NCBI GenBank assembly: GCA_016806145.1
Contig: CP063166.1
Location: 620,001-684,000, forward strand
Origin: Variovorax paradoxus
Lineage (GTDB): Bacteria; Pseudomonadota; Gammaproteobacteria; Burkholderiales; Burkholderiaceae_C
Reading direction: 5' to 3'
DNA length: 64,000 nt
Under the pieces are notes generated by a model. It saw nothing but the letters and a program-made list of their open reading frames with translations, was not told the DNA's origin and made no database searches. Positions 48,769 through 64,000 of the stretch are shown one piece after another (position 1 is the first letter of the stretch; every line of letters starts with the position of its first letter). The position numbers and the translations under genes are program-made.

Positions 48769-48909
48769 GAATCGACCTTCTCCTCTCCCGCACCCCTCTC
48801 TCTTTCCCTCTCTCCCCCTTTCTTCTCCCAGTCCCCAACCGTTTTCGCCGGCCGCGCTGCATCCGCAGCGATGGTCATTTCCCCAACCGTCAATTCCAGG
48901 AGGTCATTC

Positions 48910-49239
48910 ATGAATTTGACGATCAGCGGTCATCACCTCGACGTCACCCCTGCCTTGCGCACCTACGTCACGAGCAAGCTGGACCGGGTCATCCGGCATT
49001 TCGACCAGGTGGTCGATGTGAAGGTGATCCTCACGGTGGAAAAGCAGAAGGAAAAGGAACGTCGGCAACGCGCCGAGTGCAACATCCACGTCAAGGGCAA
49101 TGACATGTTCGCGGAGTCGAGCCACGCTGATCTCTATGCCGCGGTCGATGAACTGGTCGACAAGCTCGATCGCCAGGTGGTGCGCCACAAGGACCGCCTG
49201 CAGGACCATCACCACAGCGCGCCCAAGCGCCTGATGTAA
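48910..49239 (+). CDS. hpf: Ribosome hibernation promoting factor (short HPF)
   Basis: The 109-residue protein begins [20 protein letters not shown] and has [20 protein letters not shown] typical of HPF/YfiA. It binds the 30S subunit and dimerises or inactivates ribosomes in stationary phase. Strong ribosome-binding site GGAGG. It has a terminator of its own before ptsN. In relatives it follows rpoN; here a helicase gene is upstream. Confidence 0.92.
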   Translation: MNLTISGHHLDVTPALRTYVTSKLDRVIRHFDQVVDVKVILTVEKQKEKERRQRAECNIHVKGNDMFAESSHADLYAAVDELVDKLDRQVVRHKDRLQDHHHSAPKRLM

Positions 49240-49278
49240 GACGAAGCGGTTTCCGGCTGTCGCGCCGGAGACTCTCGA

Positions 49279-49300
49279 AGCCGCCTCAGGGCGGCTTTTT
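49279..49300 (+). terminator. Rho-independent terminator after hpf
   Basis: AGCCGCC, loop TCAG, GGCGGCT and a run of T. It is 40 bases after the hpf stop. Confidence 0.85.
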
Positions 49301-49447
49301 CATGCGCTTTTCCGACTGCCCATCAAGGGTTTGAAGGGCCTCTGTCGAGGGAAGCGAGGCCTGCGGGCAACATGTAACCAGAAAGTAGATAAGCGGAGTG
49401 GGGGTTTTTACCAAGCAGGTGCATAATCGCCCCCGCTCTGACCCACC

Positions 49448-49915
49448 ATGAATCGTCTCGCGTCCATCCTGCCGCCCGCTCAAGTGCTTGTGAGCGTTGA
49501 CGCCACCAGCAAGAAGCGTGCTTTCGAGGAAGCCGGCTTGCTGTTCGAAAGCCTTCACGGGCTGGGCCGCGCCCTGATCACCGACAGCCTCTTCGCGCGC
49601 GAGCGCCTCGGCTCCACCGGCCTCGGTCATGGCGTCGCCATTCCGCATGGCCGCATCAAGGGCCTCAAGGCCCCGATGGCCGCGGTGTTCCAGCTCGCGA
49701 ACCCGATCGGCTTCGATGCACCCGACGAGCAACCGGTCGGCCTGCTGATCTTCCTGCTGGTGCCCGAAGCCGCCACGCAGAAGCACCTCGAAATCCTCTC
49801 CGAGATCGCCGAACTGCTGAGCGACGCCGGCCTGCGCGAGCAGATCAAGTCGAGCACCGACGCGGCCGCGCTGCACGGCCTGATCGCCGGCTGGCACTCC
49901 ACGCAAGTCGCCTGA
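49448..49915 (+). CDS. ptsN: Nitrogen-regulatory phosphotransferase EIIA (PtsN)
   Basis: The 155-residue protein has the phosphorylated His67 in GVAIPHGRI and the family core LIFLLVPEAATQKHLEILSE. It regulates transport and stress rather than moving sugars. It has its own 200-base upstream gap with a CATAAT -10-like box (49422-49427). hprK follows after 101 bases. Confidence 0.93.
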   Translation: MNRLASILPPAQVLVSVDATSKKRAFEEAGLLFESLHGLGRALITDSLFARERLGSTGLGHGVAIPHGRIKGLKAPMAAVFQLANPIGFDAPDEQPVGLLIFLLVPEAATQKHLEILSEIAELLSDAGLREQIKSSTDAAALHGLIAGWHSTQVA

Positions 49916-50016
49916 GCCCATGGCTCGCGGGGCGTGGCTGCTGCTAAGCTGCGCTGCCTTTCCTCCCGTTCCCCTCACTTCCGAAGAAGCGGTGCCGCGC
50001 GCCGCGCCCTGAACGC

Positions 50017-50976
50017 ATGAAGCCGACCGTCATCAGCGCCGATGCCATGTTCGAGGAGTTCCGCGGCTCGCTGCGCTGGGAATGGCTCGCGGGACTCGGC
50101 GCGTCCGAGCGCCAGTTCGATCCCGAGGTCATCAGCCGCGCCCAGTCGGCCGCCGACCTGGTCGGCTACCTCAACTACATCCACCCGTACCGCGTGCAGA
50201 TCCTCGGCGCGCGCGAGGTCGCCTACCTGACGCGCGGCAGTCCCGAGGACACCGCGCGGCGCATCGCCCGCATCGTCACGCTCGAGCCGCCGATGCTGGT
50301 GCTGGCCGACGGCCAGGCCGCGCCCGACGAACTGCTGTCGATCTGCGAGCGCGCGCAGCTGCCGCTGTTCGCCACGCGCGAATCCTCGGCCTTCGTGATC
50401 GACCTGCTGCGCGCCTACCTGTCCAAGCATTTCGCCGAGCGGACCTCGATGCACGGCGTGTTCATGGACATCCTGGGCATGGGCGTGATGATCACGGGCG
50501 AATCAGGCCTCGGGAAGAGCGAGCTCGGCCTCGAGCTGATCTCGCGCGGCAACGGCCTGGTGGCCGACGACGCGGTCGACCTCTACCGCATCAACCAGAA
50601 CACCATCGAGGGCCGCTGCCCCGACCTGCTGCTCAACCTGCTGGAAGTGCGCGGCATCGGCCTGCTCGACATCCGCGCGATCTTCGGCGAGACGGCGGTG
50701 CGGCGGAAGATGCGGCTCAAGCTCATCGTGCACCTGGTGCGGCGCGACAGCTTCGAGCGCGACTACGAGCGCATGCCCTCGACGCCGCTCACGCAGGACG
50801 TGCTGGGCATCCCGGTGCGCAAGGTCATCATCCAGGTGGTGGCGGGCCGCAACATCGCCGTGCTGGTCGAGGCCGCGGTGCGCAATTCGATCCTGCAGCT
50901 ACGCGGCATCGACACCTATGCCGATTTCGTGGCGCGCCACCACAAGGCGATGGAAAGCGCGCGCGACGCGGACTAG
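50017..50976 (+). CDS. hprK: HPr kinase/phosphorylase
   Basis: The 319-residue bifunctional enzyme phosphorylates and dephosphorylates Ser in HPr. The P-loop GESGLGKS is at 161-168, followed by [12 protein letters not shown] and the signature region [18 protein letters not shown]. HPr itself (ptsH) is not in this window. It ends one base before the stop of the convergent fur gene. Confidence 0.93.
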   Translation: MKPTVISADAMFEEFRGSLRWEWLAGLGASERQFDPEVISRAQSAADLVGYLNYIHPYRVQILGAREVAYLTRGSPEDTARRIARIVTLEPPMLVLADGQAAPDELLSICERAQLPLFATRESSAFVIDLLRAYLSKHFAERTSMHGVFMDILGMGVMITGESGLGKSELGLELISRGNGLVADDAVDLYRINQNTIEGRCPDLLLNLLEVRGIGLLDIRAIFGETAVRRKMRLKLIVHLVRRDSFERDYERMPSTPLTQDVLGIPVRKVIIQVVAGRNIAVLVEAAVRNSILQLRGIDTYADFVARHHKAMESARDAD

Positions 50977-50977
50977 C

Positions 50978-51397
50978 TCAGCGCTTCTTGACGCAGTCGC
51001 CGCACAGGCCGTAGAGCGACATGGCGTGGTCCTGCAGGATCCAGCCCTTGTCCTTGGCCACCAGCTGCTGGCGGCGCTCGATCTCGGCGTCGTAGAACTC
51101 CTCGACCTTGCCGCAGGCGGTGCAGATCAGGTGGTCGTGGTGCGTGCCTTCGTTGAGTTCGTAGACGGCCTTGCCGCTCTCGAAATGGCTGCGCTCGAGG
51201 ATGCCGGCCTGCTCGAACTGGGTGAGCACCCGGTAGACGGTGGCCAGGCCGATGTCGGAATGCTCGTTGAGCAGCACCCGGAACACGTCCTCGGCGGTCA
51301 TGTGGCGTTGGCCGCCGGTCTGGAAGATTTCCAGAATCTTCAGCCGCGGCAGGGTGGCCTTGAGGCCGGTGTTCTTGAGTTCGTCGATGTTGGCCAT
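50978..51397 (-). CDS. fur: Ferric uptake regulator Fur
   Basis: The 139-residue metal-dependent repressor has the DNA-binding helix [20 protein letters not shown], metal ligands in [12 protein letters not shown] and a C-terminal CGDC. The start ATG 51397 ([15 protein letters not shown]) is preceded by AGGAA; a longer frame to 51424 adds only eight residues. Divergent from bamE by 87 bases, the classic arrangement. Confidence 0.94.
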   Translation of the reverse strand: MANIDELKNTGLKATLPRLKILEIFQTGGQRHMTAEDVFRVLLNEHSDIGLATVYRVLTQFEQAGILERSHFESGKAVYELNEGTHHDHLICTACGKVEEFYDAEIERRQQLVAKDKGWILQDHAMSLYGLCGDCVKKR

Positions 51398-51484
51398 GAT
51401 GGTTCCTGCGCCCTGGACGGCCAAAGGCCCCGGAGGGGGCAGCCGCTACAATGGTCGATCATATCGCTACCCCCTTTCCCCCCC

Positions 51485-52048
51485 ATGCCTGCCATTTTCC
51501 AACGCCGTCCCTGGCTGCTGGCTGCGGCCGTTGCCGTCACCCTGGGCCTCGGTGCCTGCAGCGGTTTCAGCGAGCGCTCGCGTGGCGCGCTGTCGGCCGT
51601 CACTCCCTACAAGGTCGAGGTGGTCCAGGGCAATTTCGTGTCCAAGGAACAGGTTGCGGCGCTCAAGACCGGCATGTCGCGCCAGCAGGTGCGCGAGATC
51701 CTCGGCACCTCGCTGCTCACCGACATCTTCCATTCGAACCGCTGGGATTACGTCTTCACGATCCGGCGCCAGGGCGTGGAGCCGCAGGAGCGCCGCTTCA
51801 CCGTCTTCTTCAACGGCGAGCAGCTCGAGCGCTGGGAAGGCGGCGAGATGCCGAGCGAGGAAGAGTTCGTCGCCACGCTCGACACCCGCAAGAAGACCGG
51901 CAAGGTGCCGCCGCTCGAGGCCACGGAAGAAGAACTCAAGAAGTTCGATCCCAAGGGCGACCGGAAAGCCTCCGACACCGAGAGCAAGGCACCCGCCACG
52001 CTGCCTCCGCTGCCGGCCGCCTACCCGCCGCTCGAGGCCGCGCGCTAA
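51485..52048 (+). CDS. bamE: Outer-membrane assembly lipoprotein BamE
   Basis: The 187-residue lipoprotein has a signal with lipobox LGAC (Cys25). The BamE fold contains [20 protein letters not shown] and [21 protein letters not shown]. It supports the BamABCD complex in outer-membrane protein assembly. The C-terminal 60 residues form a charged Pro-rich tail, longer than in E. coli. A TACAAT -10-like box lies at 51447-51452. Confidence 0.92.
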   Translation: MPAIFQRRPWLLAAAVAVTLGLGACSGFSERSRGALSAVTPYKVEVVQGNFVSKEQVAALKTGMSRQQVREILGTSLLTDIFHSNRWDYVFTIRRQGVEPQERRFTVFFNGEQLERWEGGEMPSEEEFVATLDTRKKTGKVPPLEATEEELKKFDPKGDRKASDTESKAPATLPPLPAAYPPLEAAR

Positions 52049-52160
52049 CAGCGGCGCCCGGCCGGCGCGCCGAACCTGGCTTGGCGGGGCGGCGCGGTTT
52101 CCCCACCCATCGTCTCCTCCGTCCCCATCGTCCATCGATGGCAAGCAAGCCCGAATCCGC

Positions 52161-53000
52161 GTGACCGACTCCAACACCACCACCTCCTCCACGCCGGCCG
52201 CGCGCCGGGTTGCCGTCGCCGGCGCGTCGGGCCGCATGGGCCGCATGCTGATCGAGGCGGTTCGCAACGCCCCCGACTGCCGCCTGGCCGGCGCGCTCGA
52301 CGTGGCCGCCAGCCCCGCCATCGGCAGCGATGCGGGCGCCTTCCTCGGCTTCGCCAGCGGCGTGGCCATCGCCGCCGACCTGCGCGCGGGCCTGCAGGAC
52401 GCCCAGGTGCTGATCGACTTCACCCGCCCCGAGGGCACGATGGCCCACCTGGCCGTCTGCCGCGAACTCGGCGTGCAGGCCGTGATCGGCACCACCGGCT
52501 TCAGCGACGCGCAGAAGGCCGAGATCGCCGAGATCGCCAAGGACATCGCGATCGTCATGGCGCCCAACATGAGCGTGGGCGTCAACGTCACCTTCAAGCT
52601 GCTCGAGATGGCGGCCAAGGCGCTGTCCACCGGCTACGACATCGAGATCGTCGAGGCCCACCACCGCCACAAGATCGACGCCCCGTCGGGCACCGCGCTC
52701 AAGATGGGCGAGGTCATCGCCGACGCGCTGGGCCGCGACCTCAAGGAATGCGCGGTCTACGGCCGCGAAGGCGTGACCGGCGAGCGCGACCCCTCGACCA
52801 TCGGCTTCGCCACCGTGCGCGGCGGCGACATCGTCGGCGACCACACGGTGCTGTTCGCCGGCACCGGCGAGCGCATCGAGATCGCCCACAAGTCCTCGAG
52901 CCGCGCCAACTACGCGCAGGGCAGCCTGCGCGCGGTGCGCTTCCTGGCCGACCAGCGCGCCGGCCTGTTCGACATGTTCGACGTGCTCGGCCTGCGCTGA
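52161..53000 (+). CDS. dapB: 4-hydroxy-tetrahydrodipicolinate reductase DapB
   Basis: The 279-residue enzyme of lysine/peptidoglycan synthesis has the NAD(P) site [18 protein letters not shown] and the substrate motif [15 protein letters not shown]. The start is GTG 52161. N-terminal residues ([13 protein letters not shown]) are extra relative to E. coli. It is 113 bases after bamE. Confidence 0.93.
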   Translation: MTDSNTTTSSTPAARRVAVAGASGRMGRMLIEAVRNAPDCRLAGALDVAASPAIGSDAGAFLGFASGVAIAADLRAGLQDAQVLIDFTRPEGTMAHLAVCRELGVQAVIGTTGFSDAQKAEIAEIAKDIAIVMAPNMSVGVNVTFKLLEMAAKALSTGYDIEIVEAHHRHKIDAPSGTALKMGEVIADALGRDLKECAVYGREGVTGERDPSTIGFATVRGGDIVGDHTVLFAGTGERIEIAHKSSSRANYAQGSLRAVRFLADQRAGLFDMFDVLGLR

Positions 53001-53028
53001 GACGGATCCTCCTTCGCCATCCCCGACG

Positions 53029-53736
53029 ATGAGCGTCCTCGAACTGCTGACCCACGGCGACGGCGTCAGCCGCTCGGTGGCCGCGCTGCTGCTCGCGATG
53101 TCGATCTCGAGCTGGGTCGTGATCCTCTGGAAGAGTTGGCTGCTGCGCGGCGGCACGCGCGAGGTGCTGCGCAGCATCGCGGCCTTCTGGCAGTCGACCA
53201 GCCTCACCGAGGCGGAACAACGGCTGCGGGCCTTCGACCGTTCGGCGCTGGTGCTGCCCACGGTCGCGGCGCTGCGCCAGGCCGCGGCCTCCCAGGCGCA
53301 AGACGCCGCCACCCTCGGCGCCGCGGGCGACCGCAACCAGCGCCTCACGCGCGTGCTGCGCGAGGCGCTGCACGGCGCGCTGCGCCGGCTGCAGGCCGGT
53401 CAGATCCTGCTCGCCACGGTCGGCGCCACCGCGCCCTTCGTCGGCCTGCTCGGCACGGTCTGGGGCATCTACGGCGCGCTCGTGGGCATCGCGGGCCAAG
53501 CCGGCGGTTTCACCATCGACAAGGTGGCCGGCCCGGTCGGCGAGGCGCTCGTGATGACCGCCTTCGGCCTCGCGGTGGCGATCCCGGCCGTGCTGGCCTA
53601 CAACGTCTTCGGCCGTGTCATCGGCCGCATCGAGGCCGAGCTCGAAGGCTTCGCCCACGACCTGCTCGGCAGCTTCGGCGAAGTGCCCGCGGCGGTGCCG
53701 GCACCGCCGCCGCCCGCGCGGCCGATGCCGGTCTGA
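53029..53736 (+). CDS. exbB: MotA/TolQ/ExbB proton channel protein
   Basis: The 235-residue membrane protein has three helices. LLATVGATAPFVGLLGTVWG and GPVGEALVMTAFGLAVAIPA are the family's channel helices. It pairs with the ExbD/TolR protein encoded 14 bases later to power TonB or Tol systems. The choice between ExbB and TolQ is by context only, as no tonB or tolA is near. The C-terminal tail is Pro/Ala-rich. Confidence 0.88.
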   Translation: MSVLELLTHGDGVSRSVAALLLAMSISSWVVILWKSWLLRGGTREVLRSIAAFWQSTSLTEAEQRLRAFDRSALVLPTVAALRQAAASQAQDAATLGAAGDRNQRLTRVLREALHGALRRLQAGQILLATVGATAPFVGLLGTVWGIYGALVGIAGQAGGFTIDKVAGPVGEALVMTAFGLAVAIPAVLAYNVFGRVIGRIEAELEGFAHDLLGSFGEVPAAVPAPPPPARPMPV

Positions 53737-53749
53737 ACCGCGTCGCCCC

Positions 53750-54217
53750 ATGGCCTTCGGACGCACCTCGCTCGGCAGCGGCTCCGCCGGCGGCGGCCGT
53801 GCCACCGGTGCCGGCGGCCAGCGGCCGCTGTCCGACATCAACGTCACGCCGCTGGTCGACGTGATGCTGGTGCTGCTGGTGATCTTCATCATCACGGCGC
53901 CGCTGATGGCCAGCTCGATCAAGCTCGACCTGCCGCAGACCGATGCCGGCCAGCCCAACGACACGCCGAAGTTCGTGAGCCTGTCGGTCGACCCGGCGGG
54001 CAAGGTCTTCCTCAACGACCGGCCCGTGACCGACGAGGAACTCGCTGCTGGACTCGCGAAGGCCGCGGCCGACAGCAAGGACACCGAAGTGCAGCTGCGC
54101 GCCGACCAGACCGTGCCCTATGGCCGCGTCGTGGCCCTGATGGGTATCGCCAACAAGGCGGGCCTGAGCCGCATCGGCTTCGTCACCGAGGCGCCGCCGC
54201 CGACGACGCTGCGCTGA
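53750..54217 (+). CDS. exbD: ExbD/TolR biopolymer transport protein
   Basis: The 155-residue protein has a single membrane helix with the proton-binding Asp37 in INVTPLVDVMLVLLVIF. The N-terminal 25 residues are Gly/Ser-rich and the periplasmic domain follows. In many betaproteobacteria leuS comes next; here the minus-strand glgP follows instead. Confidence 0.9.
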   Translation: MAFGRTSLGSGSAGGGRATGAGGQRPLSDINVTPLVDVMLVLLVIFIITAPLMASSIKLDLPQTDAGQPNDTPKFVSLSVDPAGKVFLNDRPVTDEELAAGLAKAAADSKDTEVQLRADQTVPYGRVVALMGIANKAGLSRIGFVTEAPPPTTLR

Positions 54218-54235
54218 CGCCGGCCGGCGCCGGGC

Positions 54236-56719
<2,484 letters not shown>

Positions 56720-56768
56720 GGTGGGTGTGTCTTGTGTCTGCGGGTTGAACGGATGCCCTGCGCCTTCT

Positions 56769-58277
56769 TCAGTGGGGCAGGGGCGTCGGTGCCTGGGCCG
56801 CGGCCAGCGCCTGACGGTACACGGCCACGTACTGCGCGGCCGCGGTGGCCCAGTCGGCGGGGCGCCGCATCGCGTGGCCGCGCACGCGCCGCCAGTCGGG
56901 CGCGCGCTGATACAGCGCGAAGGCGCGGCGCACCGCGCGATCGTAGTCCGCCGAGTCGAAACGGTCGAACACGAAGCCGGTGGCCTCGCCGCTGGCCATG
57001 TCCTCGAGCGTGCTGTCGACCACCGTGTCGGCCAGCCCGCCGACGCGGCGCACCAGCGGCAGGCTGCCGTACTTGAGGCCGTACATCTGCGTCAGGCCGC
57101 AGGGCTCGAACAGCGAGGGCACCAGGGTCACGTCGCCCGCGCCGAAGAGCTGGTGCGCGAGCGTCTCGTTGTAGCCGATGGTGACGCTGACCGCGTCGGG
57201 CGCGGCGGCCGCGCGCTGGCGGAAGGCGTCTTCGAGCCAGGCTTCGCCGCTGCCCAGCAGCGCGAGCTGGCCGCCCTGCGCGAGCAGCGCGTCGAGGCCC
57301 TGCAGCACCAGGCGCAGCCCCTTCTGCTCGGTGAGCCGGCTCACGAGGATGAACAGCGGCGCATCGGGCCGCGCGGCCAGCCCGAGCTGGTGCTGCAGCA
57401 CGGACTTGCAGCGCGCCTTGCCCGCCATGTGGCGGCCCTCGGGCGTCTGGTAGCCCTGCACCAGCGCCGGGTCGGCGGCCGGGTTCCAGACTTGGTCGTC
57501 GACCGCGTTGAGGATGCCGTCGAGCACGCCGCCGCGCTGGCGCAGCAGGCCGTCCAGGCCGCAGCCCTGGTCGGGCGTCTGGATCTCGCGCGCGTAGGTC
57601 GGGCTCACGGTGGTGAGCCGGTCGGCATAGGCGAGCCCGCCCTTCATGAACGAGAGCTGGCCGTGGTATTCGAGCCCGTTCATCTGGAAGGCCGGCGCGG
57701 GCAGGCCGAGCTCGGGGAAGTGCCAGGGCGCGAACAGGCCCTGGTAGGCGAGGTTGTGGACCGTGAAGACGCTGCCCACGCGCGGCCCGTCCACGCCGCG
57801 CGCGAAGGCCATGTAGGCCGGCGCGAGACCGGCGTGCCAGTCGTGCGCATGGACCACCTCGGGCAGCCAGGCGGGATCGAGCCCCCGTGCGAGTTCGGCC
57901 GCGGTCCAGCCCAGCAGCGCGAAGCGCCGGTGGTTGTCGCCATAGGGCTGGCGGTTGGCGTCTTCGTAGGGATTGCCGGGCCGGTCGAACAGCGCGGGCG
58001 CGTCGACCACGTAGGCCGGAATCGGCGGCGCACCGTCGATCTCGATGCGCCCCCGCAGCAGCCCGAAGCGCTCGCCCCAGGGCGCCGCGAAAGTGGCGAC
58101 CGGCGCGAGCCCGCGCACGCCCGCCACGATGGCCGGGAAGCCCGGCAGCAGCACGCGCGCGTCCTGGCCCGCGGCCATCAGCGCGAGCGGCAGCGCGCCG
58201 GCGACGTCGGCCAGGCCGCCGGTCTTGAGCAGGGGAAAGAGTTCGGCGCTGACCTGGAGGACTCTCATCGGCGACAT
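56769..58277 (-). CDS. glgA: Glycogen synthase GlgA
   Basis: The 502-residue ADP-glucose glucosyltransferase has the N-terminal [13 protein letters not shown] motif and a C-terminal GT5 half with [20 protein letters not shown]. The start overlaps the glgC stop (TGATG). Met4 (58268) gives the standard [10 protein letters not shown] and is an alternative start. Confidence 0.94.
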   Translation of the reverse strand: MSPMRVLQVSAELFPLLKTGGLADVAGALPLALMAAGQDARVLLPGFPAIVAGVRGLAPVATFAAPWGERFGLLRGRIEIDGAPPIPAYVVDAPALFDRPGNPYEDANRQPYGDNHRRFALLGWTAAELARGLDPAWLPEVVHAHDWHAGLAPAYMAFARGVDGPRVGSVFTVHNLAYQGLFAPWHFPELGLPAPAFQMNGLEYHGQLSFMKGGLAYADRLTTVSPTYAREIQTPDQGCGLDGLLRQRGGVLDGILNAVDDQVWNPAADPALVQGYQTPEGRHMAGKARCKSVLQHQLGLAARPDAPLFILVSRLTEQKGLRLVLQGLDALLAQGGQLALLGSGEAWLEDAFRQRAAAAPDAVSVTIGYNETLAHQLFGAGDVTLVPSLFEPCGLTQMYGLKYGSLPLVRRVGGLADTVVDSTLEDMASGEATGFVFDRFDSADYDRAVRRAFALYQRAPDWRRVRGHAMRRPADWATAAAQYVAVYRQALAAAQAPTPLPH

Positions 58278-59605
58278 CAGGCGGCGGGTGCCGCGGAGCG
58301 CTCCGCCAGCCGCTTGAGCATTTCGCGCGTGACCAGCACCACGCCCGTTTCGGTGCGCTCGAAGCGCGCGGCATCGGCCTCCGCGTCCTCGCCGATCACC
58401 ATCTCGTCGGGGATCACGCAGGCGCGGTCGATCACCACCCGGCTGAGCCGGCAGCCGCGCCCGACCTCCACGTCGGGCAGCAGCACCGCCTCGTGGATGG
58501 TGCAGAACGAATGGATGCGCACGCCCGAGAACAGCACCGAGCTGCTGACCTGCGAGCCCGAGACGATGCAGCCGCCCGAGACGATGGTGTTGACCGTCAT
58601 GCCATGGCGGCCGTCGTGGTCGAGCACGAACTTCGCCGGAGGCAGCTGCCGCTGGTAGGTCCAGATGGGCCAGTCGGTGTCATAGATGTCCAGCTCCGGG
58701 GTGATCGACGCGAGGTCGAGGTTCGCAGCCCAGAATGCATCAATCGTGCCCACGTCGCGCCAGTAGGCCTTGGCGCCCGGCCCGCGCGAGGCGCGCGTGA
58801 CGCAGGACATGCCGAACGGATGCGCGAGCGCCCGGCCCTCGGCCACCGCGCGCGGGATGATGTCCTTGCCGAAGTCGTGGCTGGAGTTCGGGTCGCGGCT
58901 GTCGTCCTCGAGCAGCTTGTAGAGATAGGCCGAATCGAACACGTAGATGCCCATGCTGGCCAGCGCCACGTCGGGGTGGCCCGGCATCGCGGGCGGGTCG
59001 GCCGGCTTCTCGAGGAAGCTGGTGATGCGGCGGCTGTCGTCGATCGCCATCACGCCGAAGGCCGTGGCCTCCATGCGCGGCACCTCGATGCAGCCCACGG
59101 TGCAGCCGGCGCCGCTCTCGGCATGGTCCTTGACCATGATCGAGTAGTCCATCTTGTAGATGTGGTCGCCCGCGAGCACCACCACGTAGTCGTGCGGCGT
59201 GGAGCGGGTCTGGATGATGTCTAGGTTCTGGTAGACCGCGTCGGCCGTGCCGCGATACCAGTGCTCGTCGCCCATGCGCTGCTGCGCGGGCAGCACGTCG
59301 ACCATCTCGTTGAGCTCGGCGCGCAGGAAGCTCCAGCCGCGCTGCAGGTGGCGCATCAGCGAATGCGACTTGTACTGCGTGACCACCGCCATGCGCCGGA
59401 TGCCCGAGTTGAGGCAGTTGGAAAGCGCGAAATCGATGATGCGGAACTTGCCGCCGAAATACACGGCCGGCTTGGCGCGCCGGTCGGTCAGCTGCTTGAG
59501 CCGGGAGCCGCGTCCGCCGGCCAGGACCAGCGCGATGGTGCGGCGCACGAGCTGGTGCGATTGCAGCGGCGTGCCGGGGGCGGCCGCGGGTGTCTTGTGA
59601 TCCAT
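58277..59605 (-). CDS. glgC: Glucose-1-phosphate adenylyltransferase GlgC
   Basis: The 442-residue enzyme makes ADP-glucose and is the usual control point of glycogen synthesis. Motifs: [31 protein letters not shown] and [12 protein letters not shown]. The 5' leader holds five TTCG units (59622-59641) just upstream of the ribosome-binding site. Confidence 0.95.
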   Translation of the reverse strand: MDHKTPAAAPGTPLQSHQLVRRTIALVLAGGRGSRLKQLTDRRAKPAVYFGGKFRIIDFALSNCLNSGIRRMAVVTQYKSHSLMRHLQRGWSFLRAELNEMVDVLPAQQRMGDEHWYRGTADAVYQNLDIIQTRSTPHDYVVVLAGDHIYKMDYSIMVKDHAESGAGCTVGCIEVPRMEATAFGVMAIDDSRRITSFLEKPADPPAMPGHPDVALASMGIYVFDSAYLYKLLEDDSRDPNSSHDFGKDIIPRAVAEGRALAHPFGMSCVTRASRGPGAKAYWRDVGTIDAFWAANLDLASITPELDIYDTDWPIWTYQRQLPPAKFVLDHDGRHGMTVNTIVSGGCIVSGSQVSSSVLFSGVRIHSFCTIHEAVLLPDVEVGRGCRLSRVVIDRACVIPDEMVIGEDAEADAARFERTETGVVLVTREMLKRLAERSAAPAA

Positions 59606-59621
59606 CCTGTGTCTCCGTTCT

Positions 59622-59641
59622 TTCGTTCGTTCGTTCGTTCG
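59622..59641 (-). repeat. Tetranucleotide repeat (TTCG x5) in the glgC leader
   Basis: Five tandem TTCG units lie 17-36 bases upstream of the glgC start (CGAA on the coding strand). Such repeats can slip and change spacing to the ribosome-binding site or promoter. The repeat is exact; its effect is inferred. Confidence 0.85.
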
Positions 59642-59718
59642 TGTGTCGTCAGAGTTTCTGTGCGTGCGTGTACCCGCTCGGGCCCTTGCACACTAGCACC
59701 GCCGCGCGGCGCAGGCTC

Positions 59719-61845
<2,127 letters not shown>

Positions 61846-61880
61846 GATGGGTGAGGCTTTCTTTTGCTGAGGCTGTTGGC

Positions 61881-62564
61881 CGGGACTCGCCCCGGCGGGC
61901 GAGTCACTTTCTTTTGCTTCGCCAAAAGAAAGTAACCAAAGAAAAGGCGACCCCGCTGTCTGCGACCCCTGCGCTGCGCTGCGGGGCAACCTGCGGTGCT
62001 CGCGTTTCGCGGGGTCTCGCAGAACTCGCTTCGCTCAAACAGCTGCGAGCCCTGATCCGCGAAACGCTGCGCTCCTCGGCGCAGCCAGAGGGGGGCGCTC
62101 GGGCCTTTGCTTCGCTCGGCCTTGGAATGCCGCTCGGGCCATCGCTTCGCTCGGCTTCTTGTTCCCTCTCCCTCTGGGAGAGGGTTAGGGTGAGGGCACC
62201 GGGCCTTACCGATGTTGCGACGGTATCCACCGCCCGGAGCCCTCACCCCAGCCCTCTCCCAGAGGGAGAGGGAGCAAGACCGCCGAGCGAAGCGATGGCC
62301 CGTTGGATATGCAAGGCCGAGCGCAGCGATGGCCCGACCACTCCCCTCTGGCTGTGCCGAGGAGCGCAGGAGAAAGCGGGATAAGGGCCGCAGCTGTCTG
62401 AGCGGAACGAAGTGCAGCGAGTTCTGCGGCCCCCCGCTTTCTCCGAGCACCGCAGGTTGCCCGTAGCGAAGCGGAGGGACACAGACAGTGGGGTCGCCTT
62501 TTCTTTGCCTACTTTCTTTTGGCGAAGCAAAAGAAAGTAGGTCCGCCGCCGGGCGGAATTCCCG
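61881..62564. repeat. Giant imperfect inverted repeat between glgB and glgX
   Basis: Two arms of about 320-330 bases (61881-62205 and 62228-62564) are near-complementary over their whole length. Each arm holds a perfect 10-bp hairpin (CTTTCTTTTG/CAAAAGAAAG, at about 61907-61932 and 62511-62536) and an inner CCCTCTCC/GGGAGAGGG dyad, and they meet around TACCG/CGGTA at 62208-62225. Open frames across it on both strands encode LSLWERAGVRAPG-type peptides known as repeat artefacts, so no gene is called. It interrupts the glg operon. Confidence 0.85.
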
Positions 62565-62596
62565 GCCCCTGCCGTCGCAAGGCAAACAACTCAAAT

Positions 62597-64000
<1,404 letters not shown>

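Larger units (their letters stand above)
48554..48909. other. Intergenic region upstream of hpf with palindrome and polypyrimidine leader
   Basis: No gene in 356 bases. Contains the small hairpin (48674-48690), the promoter/palindrome (48735-48768) and a C/T-only-rich tract of about 65 bases (48775-48840), followed by the hpf ribosome-binding site GGAGG at 48898-48903. Confidence 0.6.

Noticed and set aside
52138..52164. Eight-codon ORF (MASKPESA) ending over the dapB start
   Set aside because: Too short and without lysine-rich or structured leader features; probably chance overlap.

Overview
The window is a contiguous stretch of chromosome from a high-GC betaproteobacterium, most likely Comamonadaceae and close to Variovorax. 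This is inferred from the strong G/C wobble bias, the hpf-ptsN-hprK and fur-bamE-dapB-exbB-exbD gene blocks, the split pntAa/pntAb/pntB transhydrogenase, and the GCTATC-type intergenic hairpins. No tool was run, so the genus is an inference. I saw no phage, transposase, plasmid or CRISPR signature. Both ends cut genes: a conserved hypothetical on the left and glgB on the right.

Layout. 1-8.3 kb: partial hypothetical, a membrane-anchored cytochrome c, then a complete tripartite RND efflux operon on the minus strand with a divergent TetR/AcrR repressor and an AcrR-type operator between them. 8.3-11.5 kb: tRNA-Arg(CCG), baeS-baeR two-component system, AraC-type regulator. 11.6-15.9 kb: TauE/SafE exporter, GST, HAD-like protein, LysR regulator coupled to the RNA 2'-phosphotransferase kptA, and a MarR regulator. 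16-20.7 kb: a solitary aceE (E1 of pyruvate dehydrogenase, without E2/E3) followed by the MarR gene, and divergently a second-type DXS with an altered ThDP-site motif. 20.8-25.4 kb: orphan NarL-type sensor kinase, an ECF transporter A+T pair without an S subunit, a DUF6314-type protein, and a small secreted protein with an internal repeat. 25.9-30 kb: three translationally coupled genes of unknown role (DUF6891-like, VanW/glycosyltransferase-like fusion, zinc-ribbon membrane protein). 30-33.6 kb: flavin monooxygenase-like protein, mnmA, a NudJ-like Nudix hydrolase, an orphan OmpR-type regulator. 34-45.2 kb: transhydrogenase operon, fadD, a complete dipeptide-type ABC transporter, MTA/SAH nucleosidase. 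45.2-54.2 kb: corA, a UvrD-family helicase with a LexA-like box, hpf-ptsN-hprK, fur, bamE, dapB, exbB/exbD-type pair. 54.2-64 kb: glycogen operon on the minus strand, glgB-glgX-glgC-glgA-glgP, interrupted between glgB and glgX by a roughly 680-bp giant inverted repeat.

How the genes connect. The efflux operon looks repressed by its divergent TetR protein and may be tuned by BaeSR. Carbon and energy control is well represented: glycogen synthesis and breakdown, the regulatory phosphotransferase parts ptsN/hprK, transhydrogenase, and two pyruvate/ThDP enzymes facing each other across a promoter region that carries two palindromes. The most distinctive candidates for new biology are the aceE-marR / DXS-like divergent unit, the VanW-glycosyltransferase three-gene operon, and the giant inverted repeat with compositional mirroring inside the glycogen operon.
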